The notes: generated by a model from the sequence alone, not told the origin. A stretch of DNA of 64,000 bases from Sesamum alatum (GCA_034509735.1 JACGWO010000012.1:4216001-4280000); one strand, 5' to 3'. Counted from the first letter of the stretch, positions 14,136 to 29,330 are shown. Translations and numbers: made by a program.

Positions 14136-14548
14136 GGGTGAATTACAATGACCTCTCCTGAGCTTTTGAATAATTACAGATACTCCATCGCTTTTTCAAA
14201 AATTACAAATACTCCCTTGAGGTTTGTAACCGTCTAATAAATAACTCATTTTCATCCATTTTTATGGATAAACAGACCAAAATGCCCATGCAAACTGAAT
14301 TATTTTTTATTTAATTTTTAATTTGTTTTGAATTAAAATGTACACGGAGAGGTTTTTATACAGGGGTGCAATAATGTAATTTGCCTCGGGTAATTTTTCT
14401 ACAATTTAAAAAAAAATCAAGGGCAAAATGGATAATTTCAGGCCTTTGGGTAAAAATTACAAACTTCAGGGGGAATTTATAATTTTTTAAAAAGCGAGGG
14501 GGCATCTGTAATTATGTCAAATTTCAGGGGAGGTAATTGTAATCACCC
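14136..14548. mobile_element. Inner MULE-type MITE 1, 413 bp, perfect 9-bp target duplication
   Basis: Starts GGGTGAATTACAATGACC and ends GGTAATTGTAATCACCC. It is flanked by identical aaataatta at 14127-14135 and 14549-14557. Joining the flanks restores the outer element's own sequence (compare the copy at 36344), so this is a clean insertion. It is the same family as the element at 50616-51048. Confidence 0.88.
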
Positions 14549-14624
14549 AAATAATTATGTAGCTCCTAGACGATTAGGTGAAAGTTATTGCTTTAAAGTA
14601 AAGTAAATAATTCATAAAGTATAT

Positions 14625-14889
14625 AGGCTTAATGTAATTTACCCCCCTGTGATATTACAAATGAGCAAAGTACCCTCTATGAAAAAAAAACATAGTAATT
14701 TACCCCCCTATGTTTTTAAAAATAAAGCAATTTATCCCCTTTGGCAGGGAGGTAAATTGCTTCACTTTGAAAAACAGATAAATTGCTTTATTTTGAAAAA
14801 CACAGGGAGGTAACTTGCTATTTATTTTTTTATAGGGGAGTAATTTGTTCATTTGTAATATCACAGGGGGATTTCTTGCATTTTTTCCT
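14625..14889. mobile_element. Inner MULE-type MITE 2, 265 bp, perfect 9-bp target duplication
   Basis: Starts AGGCTTAATGTAATTTACCCCCC and ends with the inverted form, closing in TTTTTTCCT. Both ends carry 'ctgtgatattac' inverted. Flanked by identical aaagtatat at 14616-14624 and 14890-14898. This is a different family from its neighbour at 14136 but shows the same duplication length. Confidence 0.87.
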
Positions 14890-15136
14890 AAAGTATATTA
14901 GTCCATGAAAATATTTTAATTCATAATCCAAAAATGTATTTGATCAGTTCATCATAAAAATTGGATGGAACCTAAGGGAGCCTAATGGAATGGGTTCGTT
15001 GTTAAACGGACATTAAAATCATACAAATACAAATAGACAGACATTAAAATTATAAAAATATTTGTATTTTTTTTTAATAATAAAAAAATATTTATAATTA
15101 TGTCAAAAATTTAAAGAAAAATGATTGTAATTTACC

Positions 15137-17165
15137 ATAATAAAAAAGCATAGAAATGACAGCTAATGAGAAATGGAGTGATATTGTACAGCAGAGATAG
15201 TTGAACTATATTTTGGATAAGGTAAGGGAGAAATGCGATTTGTTCAAAATTATTATTCAAAGTTCGGGGCGTAGTCGCAGTGCAGTGCCGGAGGAATAGG
15301 TCAACACGATTTTATTGGCGGAGAAGTCAAAGTCGTACTTTCCTTCAATTCTCTCTTTTCCGACGAATTCAAAGTGCAAATGCATATAAATGCGAAGGTT
15401 GGTGGAGTTGATATTTCTGTCCAAACCTAAAGTTTTTTTTCGTTTTTTAATAAATCAATTAAAATAATATTATAAATTTTAATTGTTGATAATTGATATA
15501 TCAATTATCGATATTAAATATTTATGAATAACTAATAATTACTAGTAAAATAGACCAACATTTACACATAGTAAAATAAAGATTAAATTTATGTAAAAGA
15601 CATCCCACCTACAGTAAAAAATAATTAAAATTTTGAATTTGTACAGCATCAGATGGCGGATTGAATTTTTTATTTCAAACTATGTTGTATCTTTTACTCC
15701 ATTTCATATATATACACCATGTATATATAATATTTCCTTAAATAAAATAAATAATGTCATTTTTATATATATAGTATGTATATATTAAATAGAGTGGAAA
15801 TACAACATGATTTGAAATTAAAAAAAAAATCCAATTCGAAAAGACGAGACACCTTTTTAATTAGAGAGAGTACATATATCTTTTTTTTTTCAATTTAAGA
15901 AATAATTGTCGGACTAATGTATCAAAAATAGTGAGAATTTTTTGTTAACAATAGCAAAGAGTTATTATTCTCATTATTATTTTTAATAACTTGATTATAT
16001 CATAAATTTTAATTATCTTTGATAATTATAACAATCAACATAATTATCAATAATTATTAGTGAAAATAGATAAACTACTATTATTAGAATAAAATAAATT
16101 CATATATTAATTTTGCCATTAAATTGATCAAGAGAAGAGTTCATGACTTAAGCATGGAAAACAGAATTTGATGGGTTGGAGGGAAGGGAGTTGGTAGGTG
16201 CCTCCTTGCACATTGTGTGATTATGAATTTTTTTTTTTAGAATTCCATTATTTTCTGTCAAATTTATACTATTTATTAAGGGAGAGATACACAAAGTAAT
16301 TTAAATTGGATTTTCTCTTTTAAAATTAATCACTTCCGATTTTTTTATTTTATTTAATATATACATATCATGTGTATAAAAAAAATTAAATTAAATAATG
16401 TAATTTTTATACATATGATGTGTACATATTAAATGAATAAAAATGCCTAAAAATAGAAAATCCGATTCAGGAACAATTACATTGGTTTGCCTAGAATACT
16501 CTTAACTGTACATCCCTTCGCGAATAGCCATATATTTTTATTAATTAATAATTTTTTATTTATATACATTTAAATTTAGTTCATTTAAGTAAGTTTGATG
16601 AGTTATTTATTTATCTGCTTTCTTTAAATTAATTAAATAAATATAATAGAAAATAAGATTATTCGCAGACATCAAGTGTGCTTCGGTTGATATATTTATT
16701 AGTTAATGATATTAATTATCCAATATGAATTAATAGTTCTTTTATAATTATTAATGACTTATATTCATAATATAATGGTTTGCATAATTGATTTATTTAA
16801 AGAATAAATCTTAAAAAAATAAAAATTTGCGTTTGACAAATTGAGACACCATGACTTTTTGAGTTTGAATTTTATCGAATATATTTAGATATTTATCTAT
16901 TTTACATTAGTGTTGTTGAATTGGTATTTATAATTTATAAATTCATAATTAATGTTGATTTCTTGTTAATTAGTCTATAACAATGGCCGTTTACTTCCAA
17001 AAAAACAAGAAGAAAGGGGAGATTCCATTTCTATAATTAAATTAATATTTGACAATTATTTGTCAAGAACAGATATACACTAAATTAATATTAATCAAAT
17101 AAAATTAATGTTCCCAAAAAGATAATATAAAAATATAAATTTTAATCATGATTAATTAATAGTTA
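15137..17165. repeat. Intergenic DNA with two small palindromic MITE relics
   Basis: Two relics of one palindromic family lie at about 15655-15840 and 16310-16475. Each runs from 'ggattttttatttcaaa' through a TATATA-rich centre to the inverted form. The same family is seen, interrupted, at 28845-29330. The rest is unrecognised AT-rich sequence. Confidence 0.55.
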
Positions 17166-17331
17166 TCATGTTTTAGTTATGGCAACATCAGTCATGGGGT
17201 TTAGTGTAGCTGATAATTTGGCTTTGCCTTCTAAAACAACGCATAATAGTTGTTGCGCGATCATGATTAATTAGTATTCGTCACGATTTATTATTTTTAA
17301 CTATATATGGAAATTAACCATAGTTCTTCTT
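17166..17331. mobile_element. CACTA-like element fragment
   Basis: The words 'aacaacgcataatagttgttgcgcgatcatgattaatt' and 'attaaccatagttcttct' parallel the right half of the element at 20116-20429. The right part is displaced by the SINE inserted at 17332. Confidence 0.5.
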
Positions 17332-17595
17332 CTTTATTATTATTTTTTTTGAATTGAAAGTGATATTTTATTAATTAAAAGTAAAAAAAATGATTACATT
17401 CAATTATCAATATCAAACAAAGACAATTACAAATAATCATATCAACAATATCACATAACTAACATCTAGTTATTACAGCAGCAAATAATACTCCTACTAT
17501 ACAATAGAAACAACATCAACTCACGCAAGGATTCGAACCCATAACCTCTAGAATCATGGGGCTTCAACTTCACCAATTAAACTAGGCCTCATCGG
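17332..17595 (-). mobile_element. tRNA-derived SINE, minus orientation, with target duplication
   Basis: On the minus strand the 5' end carries a degenerate pol III A box (TAGTTTAATTGG) and a perfect B box GGTTCGAATCC (17529-17539). The tail is A/T-rich, with T-runs on the plus strand near 17342. The flanks ccatagttcttctt (17318-17331) and ccataattcttctt (17596-17609) match at 13 of 14 bases. The same family occurs at 48895-49139. It encodes no protein; mobilisation would need a LINE elsewhere. Confidence 0.85.
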
Positions 17596-17841
17596 CCATA
17601 ATTCTTCTTATGTTGATTAAATTATTAATTCATAAATTTATATATAGGAGATGGTTCTTTTTTTATAGATTTTTTTAAAATATTAATAGGTACAAAATAT
17701 ATTTTCTAACCATCAAAGTCTTTTTTTCTAAAAAAAAAATAAAATTATCTCTTCCTAAGACGGGTTCTTGATTGCGTGCAATGCTAGAACGTATATAGCT
17801 GACTTCTCCACAATCATCACTTACATTAAATTTAATTTTTA

Positions 17842-18294
17842 GGGTAAATTACAATCACCTCCACAGATGTTTTTAATATAATTATAAATACATTTTCATT
17901 ATTTGAAAAATTATAAATACCTCATGACTTTAACGTTCGTCTAACAACGAATCCATTATGTTAGATTTTTATCTAATTTTTGTGGTGAATTGTTCAAACT
18001 GCATGAATGATAAGTTATAATTTTATATATTTTTGAAATTTTTTTAAAATATTTTAATTAACTAATATTCTCTATGGATTATTTATTTTTTACCACTCTC
18101 AATTTCTTTTTATAATTTTGAAATATTTTTTCTTAAATAAAAAAATACAGCAACAGTGAAGTAGTATTTTTCACATCTTCGTCTAGGAGCTACATAATAT
18201 TTTTCATTTAATAGGGTAATTTGTAATTTTCCAAACAATGAGAGAATATTCATAATCATGCCAAACATCAGGGAATGTAACTATTATTTTACCC
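17842..18294. mobile_element. TIR MITE, 'attacaaatac' family, ~453 bp
   Basis: Starts GGGTAAATTACAATCACCTCC and ends with the inverted form TATTTTACCC. The flanks (taattttta and tattttttg) match at seven of nine positions, which would fit an aged 9-bp duplication. Non-coding. Confidence 0.7.
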
Positions 18295-18839
18295 TATTTT
18301 TTGAAAATATATTTTATTTTCTTTTGTGAGTGTAACAGTTAGTGGAGCTAAAAAGAAAGAATTCGCTTAAGATTTTTATAAAGAATTAACAAAAAGAAGT
18401 AGAATAATTAGCTTTTTAATTAACATGTTAATTAAATTAAGAGCAACTGGGCTTCACCAACTCTCTAATAATTGCTACTCATGATTCTTAAACACGTCAT
18501 TTCTACCTTCTCTACTTTGACTACAATCTTCTCTTTGAAAAACGCGTTTTTCACATAAGACATCCCGCAGCAACCAAAGTCGGATTTCAGCCGTACCAAC
18601 AGATAAAAGCAAACTGCAAAAGTTAAGAATTTTTCTATCGTACTATAAATCATATTACGCGGTATTTGAGTGCGTAATTTTTAATAATATTTTTATTTTA
18701 TTAAAATTCATAATTACTCTTGTGTATTAAAATTTGTCATTGGAAAACTGTCTCATAACTTTCTTGAATATCAATATATATTTTACTCAAAATAAAATTA
18801 AAAATTGAATTTTTTTACGATATATGTTATATTAGTAAC

Positions 18840-19085
18840 GATGATTATATATACACGCAATACAAAGAGTAATATGTTATTAAAAATAAACTTAAGCAAA
18901 ATAGGAGTAAATTTATTTTTGAGTACGTGTAATTGGATGGAATTAATTTTCTAAAGTAACTTAATTGAGTAATTAATTTAACATGAGTTGGAAAGTTGTG
19001 ACGCATTTTTGGTATTATTATAATTTGGTGTAACGGTATCAAAATTACCACTTTGAGTCTAAAAACCCTCTTCCCTTATAATCAT
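18840..19085. mobile_element. Diverged relative of the 5620-6205 palindrome (one arm)
   Basis: The segment 'acatgagttggaaagttg' and then 'tattattataatttggtgta' matches the right arm of the palindrome at 5985-6070. Only one arm is apparent here, so it is a truncated or rearranged copy. Confidence 0.6.
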
Positions 19086-19917
19086 GGGATCCCATAGAGA
19101 TCGGATGGCCAGAGTTAATCATGACATCTTACCAGTTCAGGTCGAATCGATCTACCCCAACCCAATAGAATCTCGTGGATCCCAAAATATTTAGTAATTT
19201 TTCTATTTTTGGAGGGTGTTTTTGTTAATTTTGGTAGATACAGTGTGGGACCCCATATCACACATACGTATTTATATGTACGTATTGTGTTTGTGTGCAC
19301 GTATACATACATATTTATTTGGCTTTTTCATCTTACTAAAGAAATTAATCATATCCAAAATTATTATAAGACAAAAATTATTAAAATTCGGTTGAGATTT
19401 CATGCTGTCCACTGGCCAATGACTCCAACTTCCAACCTTACTAATATTCCTAGCTATGTTGAAATTGACAACTCATTTAAATAAATAATTCCCGACCTAA
19501 CTCCAAATTTAATAAATATAATTATAAATTAAAGTATTTAATATATTAATTAGGCATGGAGAAGTCAAACCAATTTTGTCCAAAGTCACTTGCCAAGAAA
19601 TTCCCATCGTGATAAGAGGGACCTGTCCTAGTAAGTGATGCTTTACGTCATGGACTACATAGTTCTAATTAGGTGGAAAATATTTAATTTACTATTTAGA
19701 GTTTGACATAAGTTTTATTTAAATAAAATTACTAATCATGACACAATTAATTAACTTTTATTTCTCGTACGAGCTCTCCACCAATTAAAATTTACCAGTA
19801 CATGAATATTACTGTTGATGAAAATTACATTCGTGATACGATAGAATCGTGTAGAGTTTGTATTTTTCTGTTGGAAATTATTATTCTGGAACAGATAAAA
19901 AATGATAATAAAAATTA
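19086..19917. other. Intergenic sequence, nothing recognised
   Basis: Slightly less AT-rich than its surroundings around 19085-19200 and 19560-19680. No reading frame with a recognisable domain, and no delimitable repeat. Confidence 0.4.
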
Positions 19918-20726
19918 GAGTTAATTATACTTAGATCCTTTCGAGAAATATGAAATTGTACTTCTAAAATACTTTCAAAATTATGCTTGCACTCCTTCAA
20001 AGAATTCTTCATTCACAAGTATACACATTCTGTTGGGGTCTCTATAGAAATTGTTAACGTCAACAAAAAAAAATTATATAAACTTCAAATTTTACTCTTA
20101 ATTAAACATTGCATGCACTACAAAAAAAATGTTCTATGAAATATAAATCACCGCGGCTAAAAATCATAATAAATCAATACTATCTGTCACGGTCTGATAA
20201 AATAATTGCTAAAATTTAAGTTTTGACCATGGTTAATCAATATTCAATATGGTTTTGCCTACGAACAAAATATTTGCCACAGTTAAAAACTATGGAAAAT
20301 GTTTTGGCCTCATTTGCAAAAACAACGGCTAGTAGTCGTTACGCAGCTATGGTTAATTAATATCTGTCATGATTTTTTACTTTTAACCATGATAATTAAC
20401 CATAGTTAAAAGCTATATTTCTTCTAGTGGTATAATTTATCGACAAAATACCACAATAATATTTTTATACTTATAAGGAGGAAAATGCAATTTATCTAAA
20501 GTCAAAATGGTGTAATTATAATAAAATATTATTGCTGAATTATTGCTAATGGGTCAGAAGTACTAATTGATGAATGAAAAAATTAGTCACATTGTCCATA
20601 ATTTGCACGGAATGCTTAATGAGAAGTAAAGTTAAAATTTTATATATATATATTTTTTTCTAGTGGAGAATTCTTAGAGGGGTACATTGTAATTTCATAT
20701 TTTTATAGAGAGCCAAGTGTAATCAA
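19918..20726. mobile_element. TIR element carrying a nested CACTA-like insertion
   Basis: The left end reads 'gagttaattatacttagatcc' and the right end 'agagccaagtgtaatcaat', inverted and resembling the ends of the element at 55529-55984 ('gggttaattacacttaaatcc'). The interior is interrupted by the CACTA-like element at 20116-20429. Non-coding. Target duplication not fixed. Confidence 0.6.
20116..20429. mobile_element. CACTA-like non-autonomous element, 314 bp
   Basis: It begins CACTACAAAAAAAA and ends TTTCTTCTAGTG, matching the CACTA (En/Spm, CMC) terminal motif and its inverse. Inside are subterminal repeats of 'taattaaccatagttaaa' type in both orientations and a central 'acaacggctagtagtcgttacgc'. 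The expected 3-bp target duplication is not seen (atg versus gta), so the exact ends may be off by a few bases. Relatives lie at 12951, 17166 and 35230. Confidence 0.72.
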
Positions 20727-21606
20727 TAAAAAAAAAAAGAAAAAAAACATATTTGGTAAAATTGGCTAAAGGGCTTTTTTTCTAATTTCATGTAATTAAC
20801 TTTTTGACTATTTTTTATAAATTTAAAAGTTGAGTCCTAGTACGCAACTAACTTTCAAGGTGGCTTAATATTTAGAATAATAATAATATTGAATCACGTT
20901 TAAGTAATTATATGAATTGATTTGTCTAATAATATTTGTTTACTAGAAAAGCTAAATAAAATGTACAATTTTAATTAACAAATGTAAGTGCTCTAATTTA
21001 AAATTTATAGTTGGAATTAATGCGCAAAAATGAATTCAGATTTATCCTTATCCCTTTAGATATATAGTTCAAAATATATATTATTTTTTTGTAAAAATAT
21101 TTCACCTACATCTGTAAAGTTTCGAAACATACGTCAGAATATTAGTGGGTCTGATCAGCACTCGAAATATTTCTTCGTACCTAACTTTTGACTTCATTTA
21201 TTAGTTAAAATTCTAAGTATGGCGACGTTTATCAGATAAAAATAAAATTAAATAAATATACTTAGATTAAAGTGGGACAATTTTTGAGTGGGGAAGAAAA
21301 GAAATTGACAATTTTCTAATGTTTGGATAAGCCTTAGCATGCAAGACAAAAGAGTTGCTGAAAGAAAGGTGCAAAAGTGTAACTAAAAATGTTTGGTGGC
21401 CGAATTGTAAATAATGATAATATTATAATGATAAATAATAAATAATTGATTTTTTGAAATTGTATGTGGCTTTTCTTGGTGGAAAAGCATAGCCAAAGAC
21501 CCACCATATGTACACTTTGGTGGATAATGATTAGTTTATGAGGGAAAAGTTTGGAAATTATTCAAAACCCTAACTTAATAAGATGAACTCTAGATGAGTA
21601 GGTGAT
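20727..21606. other. Intergenic sequence, nothing recognised
   Basis: AT-rich, with no domain-bearing reading frame and no repeat that I could delimit. Confidence 0.4.
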
Positions 21607-22139
21607 TGATGCTGCATGCAATGTAATTGGTTTCCGTTGAGCGAGGTATTTGTCTGTTTTGATTTTATGAGTTTCATGAATTTGTTCTTGAAAAGGCATT
21701 TGAGAAGAGGGGAAAATTGTATTTTTCATTCCGTAGTTTAAACCTAGTATATTTTCAATCTGTTGTTTAAAGTGTTTTTTTAAAAAATAGTCTCATAACT
21801 TGCAGAAAACTTATTTTATTATTCCATTAAAAAATTGAAGGGAAAAAAACACGTGCAAGTCACGTGGCTGTTATCTCTTCAAAATAGAGAAAAACGATCA
21901 CGTGTCCTGCGCGTGATTTTTCTCATCAATTTCCTGAAGAAAGTTGGTATAATGACTGAAAATGAGAATTTTTAAAGTTATAAGACTACTTTTTAGTATC
22001 CCATAAGCAATGTGATTAAAAATATATGGTTCTTAAGTTATTAGACGAAAATTTAATTTCTTTGAATGAGAGACTTTGAGACTTGTAAGCTACTTAAACT
22101 CATTTTTTTTAATCAATGAAGGACACATGACAAACTGAT
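21607..22139 (-). mobile_element. TRIM LTR, minus orientation, split by a foldback insertion
   Basis: The outer parts (21607-21710 and about 22060-22139) match, in inverted order, the LTR of the TRIM at 49565-50181: the end CATCA, 'gagcgaggtatttgtctgtttt' (= 'aacggacaatacctcgc'), and 'acttgtaagctacttaaactc' (= 'gagtttgagtggcttataag'). No second LTR or internal part is seen, so it is probably a solo LTR. The middle is foreign foldback sequence. Confidence 0.75.
21712..22060. mobile_element. Foldback element nested in the TRIM LTR
   Basis: The two halves are imperfect inverted copies (left 'tagtctcataacttgcag', right 'aagttataagactactttttagta'). It belongs to the 'ggaaaattgtattttt' group. Ends are placed by where the LTR sequence resumes, so they are good to about 10 bp. 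Confidence 0.6.
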
Positions 22140-22157
22140 TATGTAGAATAAGTAGTA

Positions 22158-22399
22158 GGGCAGATTATAGTGGGCTCCCCTAAAATTTGTCATAATTATA
22201 AATACTCCCTCATTGTTTTAAAATTATAAATACTCTCTGAAATTAATTACCGACTAACAAATATCCATCGTGATAGCCCATTATAGAGGGATATCTATTA
22301 GATGGTTGTTAAATTTAGGGGATATTTATAATTTTTCAAACAACGAAAGAGTATTCGTAATTATGACAAATTTTAAAGAAAGCCTATTATAATTTACCC
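22158..22399. mobile_element. TIR MITE, 242 bp, 9-bp target duplication (8/9)
   Basis: Starts GGGCAGATTATAGTGGGC and ends TATAATTTACCC. Flanked by taagtagta (22149-22157) and taaatagta (22400-22408). It is a short internal-deletion form of the 'attacaaatac' family. Confidence 0.78.
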
Positions 22400-24992
22400 T
22401 AAATAGTAATGATCAACATGTCAATGTGGCTTGACTTTAGTGGAAATTAGGTGTGCCTTAAAACTTTAGGAATATAATCAGATTGGATCTGATATCTATA
22501 GCTTTAATTTATTTATTTTATTTAAAGTTTAGTCTAATTAAGTGGGACATCCATGTTTAATAAATTTTAAATATTTAGCTAAAAGTTGAGAGACAAACTA
22601 GCATACTTTTGTCATGGCTAATAGCATTTTCCCCTCCTATAAAATGATAAATAAACAAAATAAATGAATAAATAAATAACAATTTACCCCCTAAGCTTTT
22701 AAATATATACCTTGATTGCAAATGGAGAAGGTAATTGAGTATCTATGCTTTTGTATTAGTAAGTGAGGGCAAAATAGACATTACACATGTCACGAATCAA
22801 CTATCAGTTGCATTTTTGGCCATTGAGGCATAATTTTATTTTATTTAAGAGGATTTTTTGTCTATTAATATTTTTACGAGGGTCGATAGAACTTAACCCT
22901 TTAAATTATAGGTAAGAACGTTGCGAGAATAAATTTCGGGATATTCTTATTATAAATTTATAATCATTAATTAAAAGAAAGTGAATTCCATTAACTCTTT
23001 TAAGTATTTTAAAGCTCTATAGTAATGATGAGATTCCGCAATCTTTATAAATAATTATTATGTCTTAACCCGACATGTTTTATATATATATATATATATA
23101 TTATATGTTATGATATAAAGTAAATATAATTAGGACCCTACACCAGTTATCACTCTTTGATCTTTATAATATAAACGTTATTGCATAAAAAATATTCTTT
23201 TTGAAAATTGAATATATTCTTATCTTCACACGAAAATGTCGGGCATTAATGTAAAACGCATTAACACAGTAAAAATAATGAAAAATAAAGACGAAAATTT
23301 AGATTAAAGACGTTGGAGGTCGTCGCGTTTATTGGATGGAAAGATCTGGATTTTGGGGAAGAATTTGAAATAACTTAATGTTTTATTTTGACGAAAGGAT
23401 TTAAAAAGAAAAATTCAAATGATTTTATATTTAATATATTTGACATGCAAATTTAGCAGAATGACATGAAAGTTCACAAATTTGAAACCTATGTAACGTA
23501 AAATTATTTAAATGAAGTACTCCACACATTATATTATAATTTATTTTTTTTTGTTCCACAGTCATCAATTCAAATAGAACCTTAAGAGCTTGTGTAAATG
23601 GTTTTGATGAAAAATTGATGTATACATAAATTGAAAGTAAAAAGACATGTATAAGAAAAAAAAAAAATTATATTTGCTTAGAAAGTAAAAAGACATGTAA
23701 CAATTTTTACAAAATAATAGTAATTATTAAAATCATAAAATTTATTATTATGACTAAATAAACATTCTTTTCATTAAATATATATAACTAGTGGCAATAT
23801 TAAAATTATCACTTTATTTTTTTGTCGTTAATCTTCTATTTTCTTGCAGTGAATTTGAGGAAAGTAAAATTTGATGTATATAAAACCCCTTCAAAGTCTT
23901 CTTTTTATTTCGTTCAAAATTACGCAAAAAAGTAAAAATATAGAGCTGAAAGACATAAAAGTATCCATTTTATTTATTTACTATATTATCTACCATACAA
24001 TTCCGTTTTTTTTTTTTTTCCTTCTCTGACATTTTAATGATTTCATTCTTGTCTTTTTTATGCCTATTTTTATTGATAAGTTTTCATGTTTAATTTTTGT
24101 GTTTTTTTGTAATTCAAAATTGTTTTAGCATAACTTGTTCTATTTCCAAGTGCAAAATGAAGAGAAAGCGTTACTCTTTCCTTCCCATGTTTTCCTATCC
24201 TACGAAATAAAGAATGTATTTGAGATTTATTTTCATTTATTTTATATTAAATAACTTAAAGAAAAATATTATTTTTCAACTGTGTATAGTAATTTTACTT
24301 ACAATTTTCCTTTCACTTTCCTTTTCCTCTCACTGAATCAAACGGAACCTAAGTAATCAGGGACCGATAGCTCTAGAGGCATGCATGTTCTGAAATAATG
24401 CAAGGACTATAAAAAGGTACTATAAAATTAATAATTTGTCTATTATCTGAGTTTTTCAATATTCAAATCAGTAAAATATTAAATTTATAGAACAATCATA
24501 GATTTTACATATCATGTTGCCCCAATTCTTGTTCAAATGTACAATGTATTGGTATATGAGATTAAGAAAAAAAATATATTCGATATTTAAGTCGATGAGG
24601 CATGAATTAATTTATAGAAAAATATTATAAATTTTAATTATCACCTTACCCTAGCCCGTATATTTTGTTGTTTATGTATTTCTTACATGCTACTCTTCCT
24701 GCATGTTTTTTTTCTTTTTCTTTTTGTCTCGTATTCATATCCAATCAAAATACGAAATATTTAAAATAATTAAAATGCACTTAGGTAAATTCTATTAATT
24801 TGAATTAATATATAGTAATATGAAATATTACAAAATGAAAAGATCGTAATTAACCCGCTGAATTAAAACAGTCGCATAATTCCACAACTTACATTAATAT
24901 GTCGCAAATAAATAAAAAAAAAAAAAAGGCCCATAAAGCACACTTATTTAGCAACATATTATAGACTTAAGAAATATTCAACGGTTGTGATT
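22400..24992. other. Gene-free spacer, 3' flank of copy 2
   Basis: I see no gene. There is an (AT)n tract at 23078-23101 and an A/T-rich region with T-runs near 24006-24020. The 3' UTR of copy 2 should lie in the last few hundred bases. Nothing else could be supported. Confidence 0.4.
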
Positions 24993-28463
<3,471 letters not shown>

Positions 28464-28540
28464 CTTCGCAATTAATCTCAAAGCTTGAATCAACTCAAAA
28501 AAAGCTCTAATTAATTGCGAAGTAGCTTCAGCTTCCAGCT

Positions 28541-28549
28541 TATTTATAG
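28541..28549 (-). promoter_or_regulatory. TATA box of copy 2
   Basis: On the minus strand CTATAAATAAG lies about 80 bp upstream of the ATG at 28463, which would give a 5' leader of roughly 50 bases. Confidence 0.65.
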
Positions 28550-28625
28550 CAGCTTATTCATGCCAGCCATTTTTTTCTTTTTTTTTTTTTCTAATTACAG
28601 AATATTGCATGGTTAGGTGGATGAC

Positions 28626-28660
28626 GGGGTTGGGTGGGTGGGTGGGTGGGGTGGGTGGGG
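28626..28660 (+). promoter_or_regulatory. G-quadruplex-type G-run array upstream of copy 2
   Basis: The plus strand has eight runs of three or four G separated by one or two T, between the copy 2 TATA box and its upstream MYB motifs. This fits the canonical G-quadruplex pattern on the template strand. Its complement also reads as overlapping CCCACCC words. A role in expression is inference. Confidence 0.6.
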
Positions 28661-28707
28661 TTGTCCCCTTCTTCCGCCGCAGGTCCACCAAAGTTCAATT
28701 TGTATGG

Positions 28708-28825
28708 ACCTACCTTCACTTTATTTATTTATTTTTAGCTTCTAAAGTGAAGTGAATTATAATTAATTTCCTTTTCTTACATGAATGAACTAGCCACGGA
28801 AGGTCTTTTTCACTTATGGGTTGGT
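28708..28825. promoter_or_regulatory. AC-type MYB motifs upstream of copy 2
   Basis: ACCTACC (AC-I type) lies at 28708-28714 on the plus strand. ACCAACC (AC-II type) lies on the minus strand at 28819-28825, within 'ccaacccaccaaccc'. They are about 250-360 bp upstream of the ATG. Such motifs are known MYB sites in phenylpropanoid promoters. Copy 1 has a comparable cluster. Confidence 0.5.
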
Positions 28826-28844
28826 GGGTTGGATTTGATTTTCT

Positions 28845-29330
28845 ATTTCAAATCCTGTTGCTCTATTTATTCCATTTAGAATTTTTCAGGAAAATTTTAT
28901 TTTTGGTTTTATATTTTAGAATTTTTTTTATTTGGTTTTTTTTGTTGTATTTATCTCATATTTAGTCTTATTTGTTCAATTTTTTCTTAAATTTGGTCCC
29001 AAACAGCATTTTTCGTCAAAGTGTTAACGGAGCCGTCAACTGTGGCAGAATCTTACCCAATGACAGACTTGATGGCTCCGTTCACAATTTGACGAAAAAT
29101 GCTGTTTGGAACCAAATTTGAGAAAAAATTGAACCAATGAGACTAAATGTGAGACAAATACAACAAATTAGATCAAATAAAAAAAGTCCCTAAGATATGG
29201 GACCAAAAAAGTGATTTTTCCGAATTTTTCATTAAATAAAATAAACAATGTAATTTTTGTATATATAATATATATTAATTAGAATAGAAGATGCAATAAA
29301 ATTTAAAAAAGAAAAAAAAATCTACTCTAG
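28845..29330. mobile_element. Palindromic MITE relic split by the element at 28889
   Basis: The left part ('ctatttcaaatcctgttgctct') and the right part ('taaataaaataaacaatgtaatttttgtatata', 'gatgcaataaaatttaaa') together match the small palindromic family at 15655-15840 and 16310-16475. Confidence 0.6.
28889..29221. mobile_element. MULE-type foldback MITE, 333 bp, perfect 10-bp target duplication
   Basis: Starts GGAAAATTTTATTTTTGG and ends GTGATTTTTCC, with arms of about 150 bp (for example 'cagcatttttcgtcaaa' against 'tttgacgaaaaatgctg'). Flanked by identical gaatttttca at 28879-28888 and 29222-29231. Mutator-like insertions usually duplicate 8-11 bp. Confidence 0.85.

Larger units (their letters stand above)
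14038..15136. mobile_element. Outer MITE ('attacaaatac' family) split by two later insertions
   Basis: With the two inner elements and one copy of each 9-bp duplication removed, the outer element is about 400 bp. It then matches the layout of the copies at 31-477 and 36344-36770 (ends ggtaaattgca and tgtaatttacc). The flanks 'ataatgaaaaaa' and 'ataataaaaaa' could be a worn target duplication. It is non-coding. Confidence 0.75.
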
